From Hemibagrus wyckioides (Eukaryota > Chordata > Actinopteri > Siluriformes > Bagridae), in the NCBI RefSeq assembly GCF_019097595.1, contig NC_080715.1, positions 23,043,573 through 23,107,572 on the forward strand: DNA of 64,000 bases, written 5' to 3'. Shown here piece after piece: positions 62,401 to 64,000 of the stretch (positions within the stretch are counted from its first letter, which is position 1; every line of letters starts with the position of its first letter). The notes beneath the pieces were generated by a model. It did no database searches and was not told where the DNA came from. It saw only the letters and a list, made by a program, of their open reading frames with translations. Position numbers and translations under genes: made by a program.

Positions 62401-63836
62401 CATCAGACCCCAAGTAATGCACTTCATCTTCTTCCTCCAAATCGGAAACATCTGATTGACATTCATCTTTAGCATCCTGTGGAAAAAAAGCCACAAATGG
62501 TGACCTTCAACACAGCTAATACACTAATATTCATTTAATTTGCACCCTTGGTTAAATTATAAACTCCACTACTAAGTTATTGTGCGTAACACTGACTTTA
62601 TATAAGACTTCTTGATTATAACTTCAAAGTGTGACAATATTTCTGGATGTAATATTTCTGATATGACAAGCATAACCAAAATAATAGTAACTCAGTGGAT
62701 AAGGCATTGGGCTTCTGCATGGAAAGCCGTTAGTTCAAAACCCAGCACTACTGAGCTGTCACTGCCGGCCCTTGGGCCAGATCCTTAACTGTTAACTGCT
62801 CAGTTGTATAAACAATAAGAGAGATAAATGAGAGTCTCTGGATAAAAATGTCAAACGCTAAAAATGCTAACTACATAAACTTGTCAGGTGGTCTGTTTCC
62901 CACTACTTATATATTAAAAAAAAAAAACCTTTGCATTTAAGAGCACTGCTAATATGAACTTGTTATCTAGTCTGATCTTTTTCATTGTCTAACTTTTTCT
63001 TCTTCTTACCAGTGAAGAGTCAATACAGGCCCCAACAAAATATTCAGACCATTCGGAATCGTCAGACGATTCGGACTCCAGACTCCTCTACAAAATAAGC
63101 AGAACAGAGGTCAAAATACAAATAAAGCATAAATGATCTGAGCCAGTTATATACAATTAACTATTTAACTATGACTGATTATTTAACTATTATATTATCT
63201 TGATTATAATTTAGGAATCTTATTCTCTGTTTAATTGTTGCCTTTATGGCTACCATCAGCTGTGAAGATGAGATCAGCTGTGTTTTATGGCTGGTTTATG
63301 GGGTTTGGTTTCAGCAGATGGGGTGAAAATTGAGGAGTGGCAAAACTGATGCTCTTTTCTATGCAGAAAGTGAGTGCCATTTTATCTGGAGGCAAATCTA
63401 GATTGGGAATGGTGCACCACTTCGATTTTACACTTTACAAATACGCTAAAAATGATTTCAATCCAAACCTGTTTGTCCTACCACACTGCAGAGCTCAATT
63501 CTAAAGATAAATTGCTGTATGTGCTTTTTACACTGTTCTTATAGTGTCCTTTCCACCTTTCAGCAGCTACTTGTCCCTTCCGTGTCACCTCCAATTTACC
63601 ATGTAAGATAATCTGTCTTTATGCTATGTGTTGATGTTTATTATTGTAGAATTTGAATAGAGGTATTTTAGTTCATTAAAATGCATTAGAAATAAATTAT
63701 ATCTTTATTAGTGCAATAAATGAATGAAAGATACCCGTCTGTGTTCAGTCCAGCCCATGTAAGAGAGAATATCCACATCTTCCTCTGCAATTATCTTAGG
63801 GACGTCAGTAAAGCCGGAGTCAGGCTGTTCCTGGTC
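58866..63836 (-). CDS. parp4: Protein mono-ADP-ribosyltransferase PARP4 (vault PARP), 3' part
   Basis: PARP4 is the ADP-ribosyltransferase of the vault particle; its C terminus binds the major vault protein. Seven exons are visible (minus): 63,735-63,836; 63,010-63,087; 60,922-62,476; 60,660-60,820; 60,167-60,269; 59,168-59,300; 58,866-59,067, in total 777 residues and a stop. Order: acidic segments (AEEDVDILSYMGWTEH, ESESSDDSEWSEYF), a Ser/Pro-rich region, an FH1-like proline repeat, a basic stretch (KKRCRSRQGKRHRRPDQ), then the vault-binding region: ISWEELFNLQHQDGYWECT, MIATLLVLQLIRVKK and EWVCWADKQYPCVYSRLEFG, WDWESCTRQLLGLDSL. These last motifs align with the human PARP4 C terminus. The BRCT, catalytic, VIT and vWA exons lie beyond the right edge. 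One intron (59,068-59,167) uses a GC donor. Confidence 0.9.
59168..59300 (-). CDS. parp4: parp4 vault-binding-region exon
   Basis: Acceptor TATGTTTCAG/GTGAAA (AG 59,302-59,301). It encodes EKAHAVILKMIATLLVLQLI and RVKKMADTELLQSLFHLTDH. The 3' junction falls at GAGCCCAG/GCAAGA; no GT donor is nearby and the reading frame requires this cut. Confidence 0.88.
59363..59402. repeat. (AT)20 microsatellite
   Basis: Perfect AT run in a parp4 intron, about 60 bases upstream of the acceptor of the 59,168-59,300 exon on the transcript strand. Confidence 0.97.
59768..59963. mobile_element. hAT-type MITE with perfect 8-bp target duplication
   Basis: 196 bp; ends CAGAGATGTCCAAT and ATTGGACACCCCTG are inverted repeats, and the arms continue to pair (GGGCCGGTGTGG near 59,796 with CCACACCGGCCC near 59,927). 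It is flanked by TCTTAACC at 59,760-59,767 and 59,964-59,971. Non-coding. Confidence 0.9.
60167..60269 (-). CDS. parp4: parp4 exon encoding DGYWECT to KEKGICSLG
   Basis: Acceptor TTTAACACAG/GATGG, donor TCTTTGG/GTAAAT. It encodes DGYWECTGTLSRFLGLDVDF and FANVFLKEKGICSLG, aligning with the human EGYWELTPEL and LKQKGIQSLG segment. Confidence 0.9.
60660..60820 (-). CDS. parp4: parp4 basic-linker exon
   Basis: Acceptor ATTCTTTTAG/TTCAAAG, donor CACCAG/GTACAC. It encodes QRGIIKTHIRKSVPRMEEVE, a basic cluster LKKRCRSRQGKRHRRPDQ (possible nuclear-localisation signal) and ISWEELFNLQHQ. Confidence 0.88.
60922..62476 (-). CDS. parp4: parp4 Ser/Pro-rich exon with FH1-like repeats
   Basis: Acceptor TTTTTCCACAG/GATGCT, donor GCAGTAG/GTAGGG, 1,555 bp. 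The first part is acidic and Ser/Thr-rich (DVSDLEEEDEVHYLGSDELF); later come several partly repeated GAPP-type blocks (SVCFDAPPVPSTVG, SVCLEAPPVPSNVV) and then the proline-rich repeats. Low-complexity open frames on the other strand and in another frame are shadows. Confidence 0.9.
60965..61375 (-). repeat. parp4: Coding repeat: GFGAPAP followed by 4-8 prolines
   Basis: Eight copies of YGFGAPAP or CGFGAPAP, each with a run of prolines of different length and a short (G/S/D/T)(V/A)(S/R) spacer, then a degenerate ninth (YGPGAPASP). At DNA level these are repeats of about 42-54 bp in which the GGAGGA run varies in length. Confidence 0.9.
62683..62880 (+). mobile_element. tRNA-derived SINE in a parp4 intron
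   Basis: The head has AGTAACTCAGTGGATAAGGC (A-box region) and AGTTCAAAACCC (B box, 62,732-62,743), followed by CAGCACTACTGAGCTGTCAC and GGGCCAGATCCTTAACTG. I recognise this type as common in catfish and other teleosts. The 3' part is degraded. Confidence 0.75.
63010..63087 (-). CDS. parp4: parp4 acidic exon
   Basis: 78 bp, phase 0 at both ends; acceptor TTTTGTAG/AGGAG, donor TCACTG/GTAAGA. It encodes RSLESESSDDSEWSEYFVGA followed by CIDSSL. Confidence 0.8.
63735..63836 (-). CDS. parp4: parp4 upstream visible exon
   Basis: 102 bp, phase 0 at both ends; acceptor TCTGTGTAG/GACCAG, donor GACGG/GTATCT. It encodes DQEQPDSGFTDVPKIIAEED and VDILSYMGWTEHRR. Confidence 0.8.
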
Positions 63837-64000
63837 CTACACAGAAATAAGGAGCTAAAAATCACTGCGTCATGCCACAGAACAAGTGTCTATTTAACTG
63901 TGAATAGGAGCTGTTTAAGCAATCGATGTCCTTATTAGTATGCCAACATATTAACCATACACACTATATGTGTTTATGTGTTATTTTGTTTTTCCAATTT

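Noticed and set aside
62683..62760. A tRNA gene in the parp4 intron.
   Set aside because: It is the tRNA-like head of a SINE with a mutated B box and a SINE-type body downstream.

Overview
The window is vertebrate nuclear DNA, almost certainly from a teleost fish. It has multi-exon genes with GT/AG introns, many Tc1/mariner copies of families typical of ray-finned fish, tRNA-derived SINEs, hAT-type MITEs and long microsatellite and minisatellite arrays. The species cannot be named from sequence alone; a catfish or another otophysan would fit the repeat content. No search or alignment could be run. Gene names come from recognising protein sequence, and exon edges from splice signals plus reading-frame continuity.

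Five genes are present. (1) man1a2 (minus strand) occupies the left third: only its 5' part is here, a coding exon at 22.4-22.75 kb and the next at 4.29-4.55 kb, separated by an 18 kb intron full of transposons. Its CpG-rich promoter lies at about 23.4-24.5 kb. (2) trim45 (minus, 28,582-45,544) is complete in six coding exons totalling 578 codons. (3) vtcn1 (B7-H4; minus, 46,567-48,057) is complete in five coding exons, 268 codons. (4) A CALHM-family channel gene (plus, 52,668-56,107) has two exons, 297 codons. (5) The 3' part of parp4, the vault PARP (minus, 58,866-63,836), shows seven exons including a long proline-rich exon and the C-terminal vault-binding region. TRIM45, VTCN1 and MAN1A2 are also neighbours on human chromosome 1p, so this is a conserved block with a changed local order.

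The rest is repeats. The last trim45 intron is mostly a 4.9 kb minisatellite with a unit of about 26 bp, and a (CA)20 run abuts the final splice acceptor. The second trim45 intron carries a Tc1-like element split by a 3.75 kb hAT-like element, which itself contains a 2.6 kb minisatellite and a large inverted repeat. At least fifteen Tc1-like copies from several families are scattered through the window, some nested and some fold-back.

I found no convincing new multi-gene system. The best leads are the GU-repeat splice site of trim45, the nested hAT/minisatellite structure, a vtcn1 lacking a conserved Ig-C cysteine, and an extremely cysteine-rich linker in the CALHM protein. The giant open frames of about 1,700 codons at 28.4-33.9 kb are artefacts of the stop-free repeat and are not genes.
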